From Archangium minus (lineage in GTDB: Bacteria; Myxococcota; Myxococcia; Myxococcales; Myxococcaceae), in the NCBI RefSeq assembly GCF_044360475.1, contig NZ_CP043494.1, positions 8,494,001 to 8,558,000 on the forward strand: a stretch of 64,000 nt of DNA, written 5' to 3'. The translations under genes were made by a program, and so were the position numbers. Positions 1-8,413 of this stretch are shown here, one piece after another. Below the pieces are notes generated by a model that saw only the letters and a program-made list of their open reading frames with translations, had not been told where the DNA came from and made no database searches. Positions within the stretch are counted from its first letter, which is position 1; every line of letters starts with the position of its first letter.

Positions 1-378
1 GAAGCGGCCGTCGAGATCGGGTTCGAGCGCGGCGAGCTCCTCGCGACCCACCCACTGGTGCTCCCGCGTCCGGGCGGCGAAGCGGTCGAGCTCGGCCCGG
101 TCGCGGCCCAGGGCGAGGACCAACGTGCCGCGGCGAATGACCTCCACCCCCTGAGCCACCCACCAGTCAGCGGCGGTCTGGCCGAGCCGGATGACCGGCT
201 CTTCAGCCGTCTCTCCCTCGCAGAAGGGGGCGAGCATCCCACCCGCCCACCAAGAACAGGCATGGGGGCCCGGTTCGGGCTGGGGATCAACCAGCGTCAC
301 CCTCCCGCCACGGCTCGCGAGCTCGACGGCGGTGCAGAGGCCCATGACCCCGGCGCCGAGGATCGTGTAGCCGCTCAT
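1..378 (-). CDS. thiO: ThiO glycine oxidase, N-terminal part (3' end outside window)
   Basis: The first 126 codons of an FAD-dependent amine oxidase of the ThiO/DadA type. ThiO oxidises glycine to iminoglycine (dehydroglycine) for thiazole synthesis in thiamine biosynthesis. The N-terminus carries the Rossmann dinucleotide motif YTILGAGVMGLCTAVEL and then an acid-ended strand (LVDP), followed by the conserved small-residue turn around WWAGGMLAP. The start ATG overlaps the stop of the upstream leader ORF (ATGA), so translation is probably coupled. A TPP riboswitch lies about 155 bases upstream on the same strand, which fixes the pathway even though only part of the gene is visible. The rest of the thi operon should follow outside the window. 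Confidence 0.85.
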   Translation of the reverse strand, partial: MSGYTILGAGVMGLCTAVELASRGGRVTLVDPQPEPGPHACSWWAGGMLAPFCEGETAEEPVIRLGQTAADWWVAQGVEVIRRGTLVLALGRDRAELDRFAARTREHQWVGREELAALEPDLDGRF

Positions 379-455
379 GCCCAGACCTCCACCCCGAAGA
401 CGCGGTGGGCGTTCTGGGCGGTGAGGGTGCTCGCAAGGGCTGTGGGCGTCTGCAT
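375..455 (-). CDS. 26-codon leader ORF of the thiamine operon
   Basis: A short ORF (MQTPTALAST... ending VEVWA) between the TPP riboswitch and thiO. It starts with ATG, has a strong Shine-Dalgarno sequence (AGAGGAAG) four bases upstream, and its TGA overlaps the thiO ATG as ATGA. The same SD forms one arm of a perfect 8-bp hairpin (460-467 with 485-492), so ribosome loading on this ORF is the likely control point. I recognise no homologous protein. It may be a coupling or leader peptide, or the remnant of a longer gene. That it is translated is inferred from the SD and the overlap. Confidence 0.5.
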   Translation of the reverse strand: MQTPTALASTLTAQNAHRVFGVEVWA

Positions 456-459
456 CGCG

Positions 460-492
460 CTTCCTCTCTTACCGGCGAGGGTTCAGAGGAAG
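460..492 (-). promoter_or_regulatory. SD-sequestering hairpin, riboswitch expression platform
   Basis: On the minus strand CTTCCTCT (complement of 485-492) can pair perfectly with AGAGGAAG (complement of 460-467). The second arm is the Shine-Dalgarno sequence of the leader ORF. Its place between the TPP aptamer and the first start codon suggests control of translation initiation rather than transcription termination, and no U-run follows. Confidence 0.55.
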
Positions 493-533
493 CTCCAGGG
501 CCACGATTGAGAGATCGCGCGCCCTTGCAGCTC

Positions 534-620
534 TCCGTTCCCTACGCCGGTCCTAGCCGGATCAGGTTCGATGGGTTGGCGCCTGGCCTCTCAGCCCCCG
601 GGAAGGGGCACCCCAACGGA
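534..620 (-). promoter_or_regulatory. TPP riboswitch (THI element)
   Basis: Read on the minus strand, this has the conserved THI-box blocks in order: GGGGTGCCC, CTGAGA, then ACCC and GAACCTGATC, and finally CCGGCGTAGGGAA. The closing P1 helix is visible as TCCGTT (complement of 615-620) pairing with AACGGA (complement of 534-539). It binds thiamine pyrophosphate and represses the operon that begins with the leader ORF and thiO. Confidence 0.93.
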
Positions 621-759
621 ATGGCCCATGGCTAGCAGCCGGGCGACGCGACGGCAAGGGGCTCCTGCACCCGATGTTCGACACGCTCCCCTACCCTTCT
701 GATGCAGAGAGAGCACGATAGGGACTCACGTCGGGACTGATTCCCGAGGAGCTCGCACC

Positions 760-1515
760 ATGAACATCACGCTCTCACCCCAAGACTACGCCACCGCCTT
801 CCACCTGCTCGCCAAGACGGCCAGGCACCACGAGAACATCGGGCAGTGGGTCGAGCAGAATCTCCTCTCCCGGATGCCCAAGCGCCCGTCGCTGCTTGAT
901 GTGGGCGCGGGACCAGGCACGGTCGCCCGGCGGCTCGCGCCGCATTTCGGTTCGCTCACCCTGCTCGAGCCCAATCGAAACCAGCTCAGCGCGTTCGAGC
1001 ACCCCGGAGCCCAGCTCTTTCACACGGACCTGGAGGGCTATCAGTCACCCGAGCAGTACGATCTCGTCCTCTGCTCGCACGTCCTGTACCACGTGCCCGT
1101 CGCCAACTGGGGACGGTTCGTCGACCGGCTGCTCGCGCGCGTGCGCCCGGGAGGCTACTGCCTGATTGTCCTCGGCTCCGGCCGCGGACAGAACTACGAG
1201 CTGCATCGCGACTTCACACAGACGGTGATCAGCAGCGAGCAACTCCATGCCGTCCTGAAGGAGAAGCAACTCCCCTACGAAGTGGCCACGACCCTGAATG
1301 GTTTCTCCGCGACCTCCTTCGAGGAGATGTACACGCTCTGCCGCTTCTTCGTGTTCGAGGACTGTTGCACTCCAGAACAACTCGCCGCCCTGAGCGAGCA
1401 CGAGGCGCGCGCGCTCGACGCCAGGATTCGCAAGCACGCCGAACGCTGCCAGGAGGCGGACGGGGTGTACCGCCTGACGCAGGATGAGGATCTGATCCTC
1501 ATCCCCAAGCCGTAG
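760..1515 (+). CDS. Class I SAM-dependent methyltransferase
   Basis: A 251-residue protein with a Rossmann methyltransferase fold. Motif I is LLDVGAGPGTVARRL (about residues 45-59), followed by the acidic end of strand 2 (LLEPN), the DLVLCSHVLYHV block and the post-motif RPGGYCLIVLGSG. The substrate cannot be told; its family includes small-molecule, quinone and natural-product methyltransferases. The ATG is supported by GAGGAG eight bases upstream. It stands alone between the divergent thiamine operon and the convergent oxidoreductase genes. Confidence 0.8.
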   Translation: MNITLSPQDYATAFHLLAKTARHHENIGQWVEQNLLSRMPKRPSLLDVGAGPGTVARRLAPHFGSLTLLEPNRNQLSAFEHPGAQLFHTDLEGYQSPEQYDLVLCSHVLYHVPVANWGRFVDRLLARVRPGGYCLIVLGSGRGQNYELHRDFTQTVISSEQLHAVLKEKQLPYEVATTLNGFSATSFEEMYTLCRFFVFEDCCTPEQLAALSEHEARALDARIRKHAERCQEADGVYRLTQDEDLILIPKP

Positions 1516-1538
1516 GCTTCAGCGGACCGCGTCACGCC

Positions 1539-3773
1539 CTACAGCAGCTTGTCGGGCGTGATCGGCAGATTCCGGACGCGCCTTCCCGTCGCGTGGAAGA
1601 TGGCGTTGGCAATCGCGGCCGCCACGCCGACGATGCCGATCTCCCCCAACCCCTTGGCACCGAGCGGGTTGACGATCGAATCGTCCTCCTCGACGAAGAT
1701 GACGTCGATGTCCTGCACATCGGCGTTCACGGGGACGTGGTACTCGGCCAGGTTGTGGTTCATGAACCGGCCGAGCTTCTGATCCATGGCCGACTCCTCT
1801 TCCAGGGCCATGCCAATCCCCCAGACAACCCCACCGAGGATCTGGCTTCGCGCCGTCTTCGGGTTCAAGACCCGGCCTCCCGCGATGGCGCTGACGACAC
1901 GCGTCACCTTCACAGTGCCGAGGTCCTCGTCGACCTTCACCTCCGCGAACACCGCCGAGTGTGTGCACCGGGTGAACCTCGATTGCTTGGGCATGTTGGG
2001 CAGGGCCAACGTCTCTTCTTCGATGCTGAGGACCTCGCCGTGTCGCATGGCCTCGGTGAGCGACACCGCCCGCGATGGCTCCTTCGTCAGCCGGATGTGC
2101 CCTTCGACGAATGACACCTCGTCCAGACTCGCCTTCGCGAGCGGCGAGCCGCGCACCTTCCGAGCGAGCTGGAACAACCGCTCGCGCACCTTCTCGCAAA
2201 CAGCCTTCACCGCCGAACCAACGGAGGACACGGTCCACGAGCCGCCTTCGACGGGTGCCTTGGGCAGCGAGGAATCACCCAGCTTGAACGTCACATCCTC
2301 CACTGGAAGGCCGAGCGTGTCCGCGGCAATCTGGGTCATGACGGTATAGGTCCCAGTCCCAATGTCAGCGGTGGCGCTGCTGACGATGAGCTTGCCATCA
2401 ATGCTCAAGACCGCCTTTGCGCTGGCCTGCTGTTGCATCGCTTCCCAGATGCCGGTGGCCATGCCCCAACCTACCAGTTGCTTGCCGTCTCGCATCGAGC
2501 GAGGGGCGGGAGTGCGCCTGGCCCAGCCGAACCGCTCGGCGCCTTGCCGATAACAGGCACGCAGCTCCTTGCTCGAGAAGGGCTTGTCCTGGTTCTGATC
2601 CCGCTCGGCGTAGTTCTTCAGCCGCAACTCGAGTGGGTCGATCCCCACCTTGTAGGCCAGCTCGTCCATCGCGCATTCCAGCGCGTAGACGCCCAGGACC
2701 GCGCCCGGCGCACGCATGTCGATGGGTGTGTAGTTGTCCAGCTGAACGAGTTTGTAATTCAGCCGCACGTTGTCACTCTGGTAGAGCAACCCCGACCAGT
2801 TGACGACGACCTCAATGTAATCCTCGAAGCGCGAGGTCTCGGAGATCGCCTCGTGGATGACGGCTTCGAGGGTGCCATCGGACGACGCGCCGAGCGCCAC
2901 CCGCTGCACGGTCTCGGGGCGGTGGCCGAAGGTGAACATCTGCTGACGCGTCAGCGGCACCCGGACGGAGCGCTTCAGCTCGCGCGCCGCCATCACCGCC
3001 AGGAACAGTTGATATTGCGGACGCAACCCCGAGCCGAAGGCCCCGCCGACGAAAGGCGAGCGCACACGCACCTCTTCCGGAGAGAGGTGAAACACCTTCG
3101 AGATGTATTGCTGGCTGTTCTGCACGCCCTGGGTCTTGTCGTAGACGGTGAGCATGCCGTCGGTCTCGTAGATGACCGTCGTTGCGTGCATCTCCATGGG
3201 GTTGTGGTGCTCAACGGGCGACGAGTACTCCGCATCGACCCGCACAGCGGCCCTGGCGAGGGCTTTGTCGGCATGACCCCTCGGCTTGGGCGGCGGCTCG
3301 TACCCGCCCTTTCCCTCTCGCGGCTCGTAGGCCTCCTCACGGCGGGCTCGCAGGTCCGTCTCGGGTGAATGGGAGTCGTACTCAACCCGGACGAGCGACG
3401 CGGCATAGCGGGCCCCCTCGAGCGTCTCGGCGACGACCAGCGCGATGGGCTGTCCGCTGTAGACAATCTTGTCGTCATAGAGCGGCCGGAAAGGCGAACC
3501 GGAGGGAGCATCCTCGTCACGGTAGCTGCGGTCGAACCAGGCGAGTCGCGGCCGGTTCTCGTGCGTGAAGATGTGGAGCACGCCTGGGATGGCGAGGGCC
3601 TCACGCGTGTCGATCTTCTTGATCCGCCCCTTGGCGATCGCGCTCGACACAACGGAGCCGTGGAGGAGACCAGGGACGTTGAACTCCGCGGCGTATTTCG
3701 CCTCGCCCGTCACCTTGAGGCGGCCGTCAACGCGGTTGATGGGCTTTCCGAGCAGGTTCGATGTCGTCGTCAT
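1539..3773 (-). CDS. paoC: Aldehyde oxidoreductase, molybdopterin-binding subunit (PaoC/YagR-like)
   Basis: A 744-residue catalytic subunit of the xanthine oxidase family. It has the usual opening GKPINRVDGRLKVTGEAKYAAEF, the aldehyde oxidase a/b hammerhead, the molybdopterin segment with FVGGAFGSG, and near the C-terminus the catalytic glutamate in LGAKGLGEIGIVG. It would bind the molybdenum cofactor and oxidise aldehydes or N-heterocycles, passing electrons to the FeS and FAD subunits. It is last in a three-gene operon and overlaps the FAD-subunit gene by ATGA. The substrate is unknown, and no PaoD-type maturation gene is adjacent. Confidence 0.85.
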   Translation of the reverse strand: MTTTSNLLGKPINRVDGRLKVTGEAKYAAEFNVPGLLHGSVVSSAIAKGRIKKIDTREALAIPGVLHIFTHENRPRLAWFDRSYRDEDAPSGSPFRPLYDDKIVYSGQPIALVVAETLEGARYAASLVRVEYDSHSPETDLRARREEAYEPREGKGGYEPPPKPRGHADKALARAAVRVDAEYSSPVEHHNPMEMHATTVIYETDGMLTVYDKTQGVQNSQQYISKVFHLSPEEVRVRSPFVGGAFGSGLRPQYQLFLAVMAARELKRSVRVPLTRQQMFTFGHRPETVQRVALGASSDGTLEAVIHEAISETSRFEDYIEVVVNWSGLLYQSDNVRLNYKLVQLDNYTPIDMRAPGAVLGVYALECAMDELAYKVGIDPLELRLKNYAERDQNQDKPFSSKELRACYRQGAERFGWARRTPAPRSMRDGKQLVGWGMATGIWEAMQQQASAKAVLSIDGKLIVSSATADIGTGTYTVMTQIAADTLGLPVEDVTFKLGDSSLPKAPVEGGSWTVSSVGSAVKAVCEKVRERLFQLARKVRGSPLAKASLDEVSFVEGHIRLTKEPSRAVSLTEAMRHGEVLSIEEETLALPNMPKQSRFTRCTHSAVFAEVKVDEDLGTVKVTRVVSAIAGGRVLNPKTARSQILGGVVWGIGMALEEESAMDQKLGRFMNHNLAEYHVPVNADVQDIDVIFVEEDDSIVNPLGAKGLGEIGIVGVAAAIANAIFHATGRRVRNLPITPDKLL

Positions 3774-4765
3774 GAGGTTTGCTCCATCCCGGCGGCCTGT
3801 TCCAGGGCGCGCACCACTGCCCGCTTCGCCATTTCGATCTTGAAGGTGTTGTGACCAAAGCCCTTTGCATCCCGGACGATCGCCTCCGCCGCGGAGCGGA
3901 AGTGCTCCACGGTGGCGGGCCTGCCGCTCAGCAGCGCTTCGGCTTGCGTGTCGCGCCAGGGCATGTGGGCGACGCCGCCGAGTGCCAGCCGGGCCTCCCG
4001 GATGTGACCTCCGTCCAGGTCGAGCGCTGCCGCCACCGACACGAGCGCGAAGGCGTAGGACTGACGGTCCCGGATCTTCAGGTAGGCGGAATGCCCAGCG
4101 AAGCCCTTCGCGGGCAACTCCACCGCGGTGATGAGCTCATCGGGCCGCAAATTCGTATCAAGCTCCGGAGTATCCCCGGGCAGACGATGGAACTCGGAAA
4201 AAGGGATCGCGCGCTCTCCGTTGGGACCGGTCACGCGAACGACCGCAGCGAGCGCCGCGAGCGCCACGCACATGTCCGAGGGATGGGTGGCGATGCACTT
4301 GTCGCTCGTGCCCAGAATCGCATGGTTGCGATTGAAGCCGCCGATCGCGCCGCACCCCGTGCCGGGTTCTCGTTTATTGCAGGGCGTGGCCGTGTCGTAG
4401 AAGTAATAACAGCGCGTGCGCTGGAGCAGGTTGCCGCCCGTGGTCGCCATGTTGCGCAGCTGTGCCGAGGCGCCGGCCAGGATCGCCTTCGCGAGCAAGG
4501 GGTAGCGCCGCTCGACCTGCTCGTTGTAGGCGACGTCCGCATTCGTGACGAGCGCGCCGATTCGCAAGCCGCCGTCCCCGGTCTCCTCAATCTGACCCAG
4601 GGGCAGCCGCGTGATGTCGATCAGGTGGCTCGGGCGTGAAACATTCTCCTTCATCAAATCGAGAATGTTGGTGCCACCCGCAATGAACCGAGCCCTGTCC
4701 TTCTTGGCGATCGCGCTCACGGCGCCAGCGACGTTCTCGGCCCGCTCGAAGGAAAAGGGGTTCAT
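3770..4765 (-). CDS. paoB: Aldehyde oxidoreductase, FAD-binding subunit with extra Fe-S site (PaoB/YagS-like)
   Basis: A 331-residue CO-dehydrogenase flavoprotein-type subunit. It has the FAD-binding FIAGGTNILDLMK motif and the second flavin segment ATTGGNLLQRTRC. After that comes a cysteine-rich insertion (RTRCYYFYDTATPCNK, GTGCGA, DKCIATHPSDMC) like the one that binds an additional [4Fe-4S] cluster in E. coli PaoB and is absent from most family members. The start MNPFSFERAENV was chosen because its ATG overlaps the upstream TGA (ATGA) and it matches family N-termini. It relays electrons between the Fe-S and molybdenum subunits and the acceptor. Confidence 0.85.
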   Translation of the reverse strand: MNPFSFERAENVAGAVSAIAKKDRARFIAGGTNILDLMKENVSRPSHLIDITRLPLGQIEETGDGGLRIGALVTNADVAYNEQVERRYPLLAKAILAGASAQLRNMATTGGNLLQRTRCYYFYDTATPCNKREPGTGCGAIGGFNRNHAILGTSDKCIATHPSDMCVALAALAAVVRVTGPNGERAIPFSEFHRLPGDTPELDTNLRPDELITAVELPAKGFAGHSAYLKIRDRQSYAFALVSVAAALDLDGGHIREARLALGGVAHMPWRDTQAEALLSGRPATVEHFRSAAEAIVRDAKGFGHNTFKIEMAKRAVVRALEQAAGMEQTS

Positions 4766-5298
4766 CGCTCGGCGCCCCCTTCTCGCTCCCGCCGCACCTT
4801 CTCGATGGCCGCGAGGATGTTGGGATAGGCGCCACAACGGCAGATGTTGCCGCTCATCAACTCGCGAATGTCATCCAGCGTCTTCGCCTTGCCCTCATTG
4901 AGCAACCCGAGGGCGGAGCAGAGCTGGCCGGGAGTGCAGTAGCCACACTGGAACGCGTCGTACTCGATGAACGCCTCCTGGAGCGGGTGGAGCGTCTCGC
5001 CCGCGGCAAACCCTTCGATGGTCATCACCTCCGCGCCATCCTTCATGACGGCCAACGTCAGACACGAGTTGATACGCTTGCCGTTGACGAGGACGGTACA
5101 GGCCCCGCACTGGCCGTGGTCACAGCCCTTCTTCGTGCCCGTCAGGTCGAGGGACTCGCGCAACAGGTCGAGCAAAGTCGTCCAGGGCGCGACTTCCATC
5201 CGTTTTTCCACACCATTGACCTTGAGGGTGACCTGATGGGTCGAGGGCAGACCCGCCGGAGACGCCCCTTGGGTCGGATCCTTGGCTGAAGTACTCAT
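4762..5298 (-). CDS. paoA: Aldehyde oxidoreductase, [2Fe-2S] subunit (PaoA/YagT-like)
   Basis: A 178-residue two-cluster ferredoxin subunit. The plant-type cluster is CDHGQCGACTVLVNG with its fourth cysteine in NSCLTL. The second cluster is CGYCTPGQL with CRCGAYPN. It is the first gene of the operon and transfers electrons from the molybdenum centre. The start MSTSAKDPTQG is chosen because residues before it do not look conserved. No twin-arginine signal is visible, unlike E. coli PaoA, so this enzyme is probably cytoplasmic. The 224-base gap to the divergent hydrolase gene must hold both promoters, but no convincing sigma-70 elements were seen there. Confidence 0.85.
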   Translation of the reverse strand: MSTSAKDPTQGASPAGLPSTHQVTLKVNGVEKRMEVAPWTTLLDLLRESLDLTGTKKGCDHGQCGACTVLVNGKRINSCLTLAVMKDGAEVMTIEGFAAGETLHPLQEAFIEYDAFQCGYCTPGQLCSALGLLNEGKAKTLDDIRELMSGNICRCGAYPNILAAIEKVRREREGGAER

Positions 5299-5522
5299 GT
5301 GAACACCTTCGTGGTTTGACACCCGGGAGCGCCAATCTTCATCGGCTCGAGCACGGGGGCTGACCAAAGGTCATCACGCTATTGAGTAGTCGATACTGGG
5401 ACCGCGGACGGGCGCGTACCTGTGGAATAGACCACGCATTCCAGCCCGGAGGGTCTCCCGCGTAGCAACCAGGAGGCGCGTCAGGCCACCCTGCGCAAGA
5501 GGGGGGTGAATACCTTCGCGGT

Positions 5523-6374
5523 ATGAGCACCTCGAAGCGGATCATCCAGGGGCCGGCTGGCCGTCTGGCCGTCACCACGGCGGGAGAGGGAGGGCTCCCC
5601 GTCCTCTTCGTGCACGGCAATAGCGGAAACCGGACGCAGTGGGCGGCGCAGCAAGCACATCTGGCGCAACGCAGTGTGTCCTTCGACCTGCGAGGCATGG
5701 GCGAGTCGGACCCGGACCCAGCGGGCCGCTATGGCTTCCGAGACTTCACGGAGGACGTGAGCGCCGTGGCGGACGCGCTGGGCCTGGCTTACTTCGTCCT
5801 GGTAGGACACAGCTTCGGTTGTACGGTGGTGGGTGAGTACGCGGCGCGCCATCCCGGGCGGGTTGCAGGACTGGTGCTCGGAGATCCAGGCGGAAGCCTG
5901 AAGGACCTGCCGCCCGAGGCGCTCGATACCCTTCACGAAAGCTTCCAACCGGAGAAGTACGAGGCAGCACGGTTGGTGTGGTTCGAGCCGATGCTGCTGG
6001 GGGCGAAGCCAGGGACGCGTGAGGCGGTCCTCGACTCACTGCGTGCGACGCCCCGCGAGGTGGTGACCACCGCCACCTGGAGCCTGCTCGACTACCAGCC
6101 GGAGGAGCAACTCTCGCGTTACCCGGGCCCGTGCCTGGCCATCTCTTCGGAAACAACGCTCGTCCAGCTTGGAACGAAGGCCTTGCACCTGCGAGTGCCG
6201 GGAATGCGGGTGGAAGTGCTCCCGGCAGTGAGCCATTGGCTGATGATGGACGCACCCGAGACCTTCAACTCCGTGCTGGATGCCTTCCTGGCCGAGGTGG
6301 AGGCCCGAGTGGACCTGGAAGACTCGCTGCCTCCAGGCCCCACGGACGCGAGCGGGGCCCTGACCCAGAGCTGA
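5523..6374 (+). CDS. Alpha/beta-fold hydrolase
   Basis: A 283-residue alpha/beta hydrolase. The oxyanion-hole region is VLFVHGNSGN, the next strand is SFDLRGMGESDP, and the nucleophile elbow is LVGHSFGC with the serine in GHSFG. The likely catalytic histidine is in AVSHWLMMDAPE near residue 238. Family members are esterases, haloperoxidase-like enzymes or C-C hydrolases, so the substrate is open. The last 20 residues (LPPGPTDASGALTQS) look disordered. The stop codon lies inside a GC-rich hairpin shared with the convergent glucanase gene. Confidence 0.75.
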   Translation: MSTSKRIIQGPAGRLAVTTAGEGGLPVLFVHGNSGNRTQWAAQQAHLAQRSVSFDLRGMGESDPDPAGRYGFRDFTEDVSAVADALGLAYFVLVGHSFGCTVVGEYAARHPGRVAGLVLGDPGGSLKDLPPEALDTLHESFQPEKYEAARLVWFEPMLLGAKPGTREAVLDSLRATPREVVTTATWSLLDYQPEEQLSRYPGPCLAISSETTLVQLGTKALHLRVPGMRVEVLPAVSHWLMMDAPETFNSVLDAFLAEVEARVDLEDSLPPGPTDASGALTQS

Positions 6375-6383
6375 GGGCCCCGC
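6352..6383. terminator. Convergent hairpin over the hydrolase stop codon
   Basis: GCGGGGCCCT (6352-6361) and AGGGCCCCGC (6374-6383) form a perfect 10-bp stem with a 12-base loop. It contains the TGA of the hydrolase gene and lies 15 bases before the stop of the convergent glucanase gene. There is no U-run, so a termination role is inferred from position and stability. Confidence 0.45.
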
Positions 6384-6398
6384 GGGAAACTCCAACGT

Positions 6399-8303
6399 CT
6401 ACATCTGCTCGAGCCGGAATTGCTGGCAGTCGTTGTTGGACCAGCTCCACTGCTGGATATTGCCGCCATCGACGTTGCCGGAGGTGTAGCAGTCGGCCGC
6501 GTCGAGCACCTTCCCGCTGTGGCGCGCCTCGAACCTGTACCAGCCACTCCCGAGAGAGACGGACTTGAACTGCTGGTTGGTGCCGCCCGTGGAGGTCCAC
6601 TGATGGACGTTGGCACCGTCAGAAGCGCTCGGGCCAGCGACGTCGAGCACCTTGCCGCTGTAGCGCGAGACGATCCGGTAATAACCGTTATCGGTCGCCT
6701 GGAGTGCCCATTGCTGGCTGGAGCCGGTGTGGCAGCTCCACTGGTGGATGTTGGCGCCGTCGGCGGTGCTCGGACCGGCGATATCCAAGCACCTGCCGGT
6801 CGCCTTGTTGATGATGCGGTACCAGGTGCCCCCGCTGGAGCTCCCGCCCCACTTGAACGAGGCCACTGACCGCGGAGGGAGCGTGTAGTCGAAGGACTGG
6901 CCGGCCCAACGCACCTTGAAGGTCAGCGAGCTGCCATCGTTGGAGTTGAGCGCGATCAGGGCCAGCGAGCCATCCAGATTCTTGAAGGCGACGGTCTGGA
7001 TGCCACCGTCGGCCTGAGTCGTCGAGTCGATACGAACCGCACCGGTCCGTACCACCTTCGCCAGATGCGCCCAGGCGTAGTAATCCTCGTTCTTGGTGTA
7101 GGTGCCCGTGCTGTTGTTCACGGTGAGCATGCCGCGGCAATCGGTGCAGCCGCCCACTCTCGGGCCATGGTTCGGATCGAGCGCGATGTTCCAGTACAGC
7201 GAGCTTCGGGCCCAGTGCCGCAGCGGCCCCATGATGTTGTTCTGGAGCTCCCACTCCAGGTTTCCGGCCTGGCTCGTCGCCCAATCACCACCGGAGCACT
7301 CGGTGAAGTGGATCTCCTTGTCCGGATAGGCGTTGTGGAAGGTGGTCTGAACACTGTAGCTGCCTTCGGGGCTCTCGTAGCAGTGATAGGCCACGCCAGC
7401 CACCGCCGAGCGGGCCTGGCTGTTGTTGTGACTCATCACCTCATGGGGGAAGCCCGCGGGGCCGCCATTGTCGTACCAGTTGTGATCCCAGCCGATGATC
7501 TTGACCGAACCGAACCCGGCGTTGTTCAGCGCGGGCCGCAGGTTCTGGGCCGCGAAGTTTGACTGATCACTCGCCTCCATCTGCATCGTCGGGTAGGTGC
7601 TGTTGGCGTTATGCGGCTCGTTCTGCATGCTGATGGCATGGATGGGCACGCCGTAGCTGTTGTAGGCCTGGAGGAAGCGCACGAAGTAATTGGCATACGT
7701 GCCATAGAGATCGTTGCGCAGGTAGCCGCCCCCATTCAGGGAGTTGTTGAACTTCATCCACGCGGGAGCGCTCCACGGCAGGGCCATGATCTTGAGCTCG
7801 GGGTTGAGCTGCCGCGCCTGCTGCAGGAGCGGGATGATGTAGGCCGTGTCGTGAGCCACCGAGAAGTCATTCAGGTCGCAGCAGGTGTCGTCGTAGGTGT
7901 AGCTATTCCTGGAGAAGTCGGACGCGCCCATGGGCAGCCGCACCAGGTTGTACCCGGCGCCACTGCCGATGCTGAACAGGTCGTTCATGATCGCGTTGCG
8001 CTGGGGCGAGTTGTAGATCAGCCACGCGGATGCATCCGTGAGCGCGCCGCCAAAGCCATCAATGGTCTGGTAGGTGGTCGCCTCGTTGATGGTGATCGCC
8101 GTGGGCGTGCTGCTCTCCGGCCCGAACGTCTTGGCCGGCTCGGCGCTGAGCTTCTTGGAGAGGGAATTGCCCGAGGTGGTCGTCAGCCAGACCTGGACGG
8201 ACTCGCCTGCGGCCATCGCACTCGCGGGGGGAAGCGCGCAGACCAGCACCACGGTCGCGAGCTGGCTCTTGATGCTCCGGCTTCGGGATGAACCCATATG
8301 CAT
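6399..8303 (-). CDS. Secreted GH30 glucanase with ricin-B lectin domain
   Basis: A 634-residue secreted glycoside hydrolase. Residues 1-32 form a signal peptide ending near SAMAAGES. The GH30 (beta/alpha)8 domain follows from about 40 to 490, with the family opening YQTIDGFGGALTDASAW, the acid/base glutamate in ISMQNEPH and the nucleophile glutamate in IHFTECSGG. From about residue 495 a CBM13/ricin-B trefoil repeats the pattern GRCLDIAGPS... HQW three times. GH30 members include beta-1,6-glucanases, glucosylceramidases and xylanases; the beta-1,6-glucanase type is favoured by the neighbouring glucanase. ATG at 8303 has AGGAAC five bases upstream. Confidence 0.85.
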   Translation of the reverse strand: MHMGSSRSRSIKSQLATVVLVCALPPASAMAAGESVQVWLTTTSGNSLSKKLSAEPAKTFGPESSTPTAITINEATTYQTIDGFGGALTDASAWLIYNSPQRNAIMNDLFSIGSGAGYNLVRLPMGASDFSRNSYTYDDTCCDLNDFSVAHDTAYIIPLLQQARQLNPELKIMALPWSAPAWMKFNNSLNGGGYLRNDLYGTYANYFVRFLQAYNSYGVPIHAISMQNEPHNANSTYPTMQMEASDQSNFAAQNLRPALNNAGFGSVKIIGWDHNWYDNGGPAGFPHEVMSHNNSQARSAVAGVAYHCYESPEGSYSVQTTFHNAYPDKEIHFTECSGGDWATSQAGNLEWELQNNIMGPLRHWARSSLYWNIALDPNHGPRVGGCTDCRGMLTVNNSTGTYTKNEDYYAWAHLAKVVRTGAVRIDSTTQADGGIQTVAFKNLDGSLALIALNSNDGSSLTFKVRWAGQSFDYTLPPRSVASFKWGGSSSGGTWYRIINKATGRCLDIAGPSTADGANIHQWSCHTGSSQQWALQATDNGYYRIVSRYSGKVLDVAGPSASDGANVHQWTSTGGTNQQFKSVSLGSGWYRFEARHSGKVLDAADCYTSGNVDGGNIQQWSWSNNDCQQFRLEQM

Positions 8304-8348
8304 GCGAAGTTCCTGCTTGTTGTGGGGGGGATTGGATTGGAAAACAGA

Positions 8349-8382
8349 CCGCGCCCGGTCACCGGAAGATGACCAGGCGCGG
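8349..8382 (-). terminator. Rho-independent terminator of the CBM6/GH64-like gene
   Basis: CCGCGCC-c-GGTCA (8349-8361) pairs with TGACC-a-GGCGCGG (8370-8382), giving 12 base pairs, one mismatch and an 8-base loop. On the minus strand the stem is followed by TCTGTTTTCC. It sits between the two glucanase genes, 31 bases past the stop of the upstream one. Confidence 0.7.
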
Positions 8383-8413
8383 GGACGTCAGGGTGAGACG
8401 GCTGTGTGAGGAA

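Noticed and set aside
58..510. A 150-codon + strand frame at the left edge
   Set aside because: It is antisense to thiO and to the riboswitch leader, which are both clearly supported.
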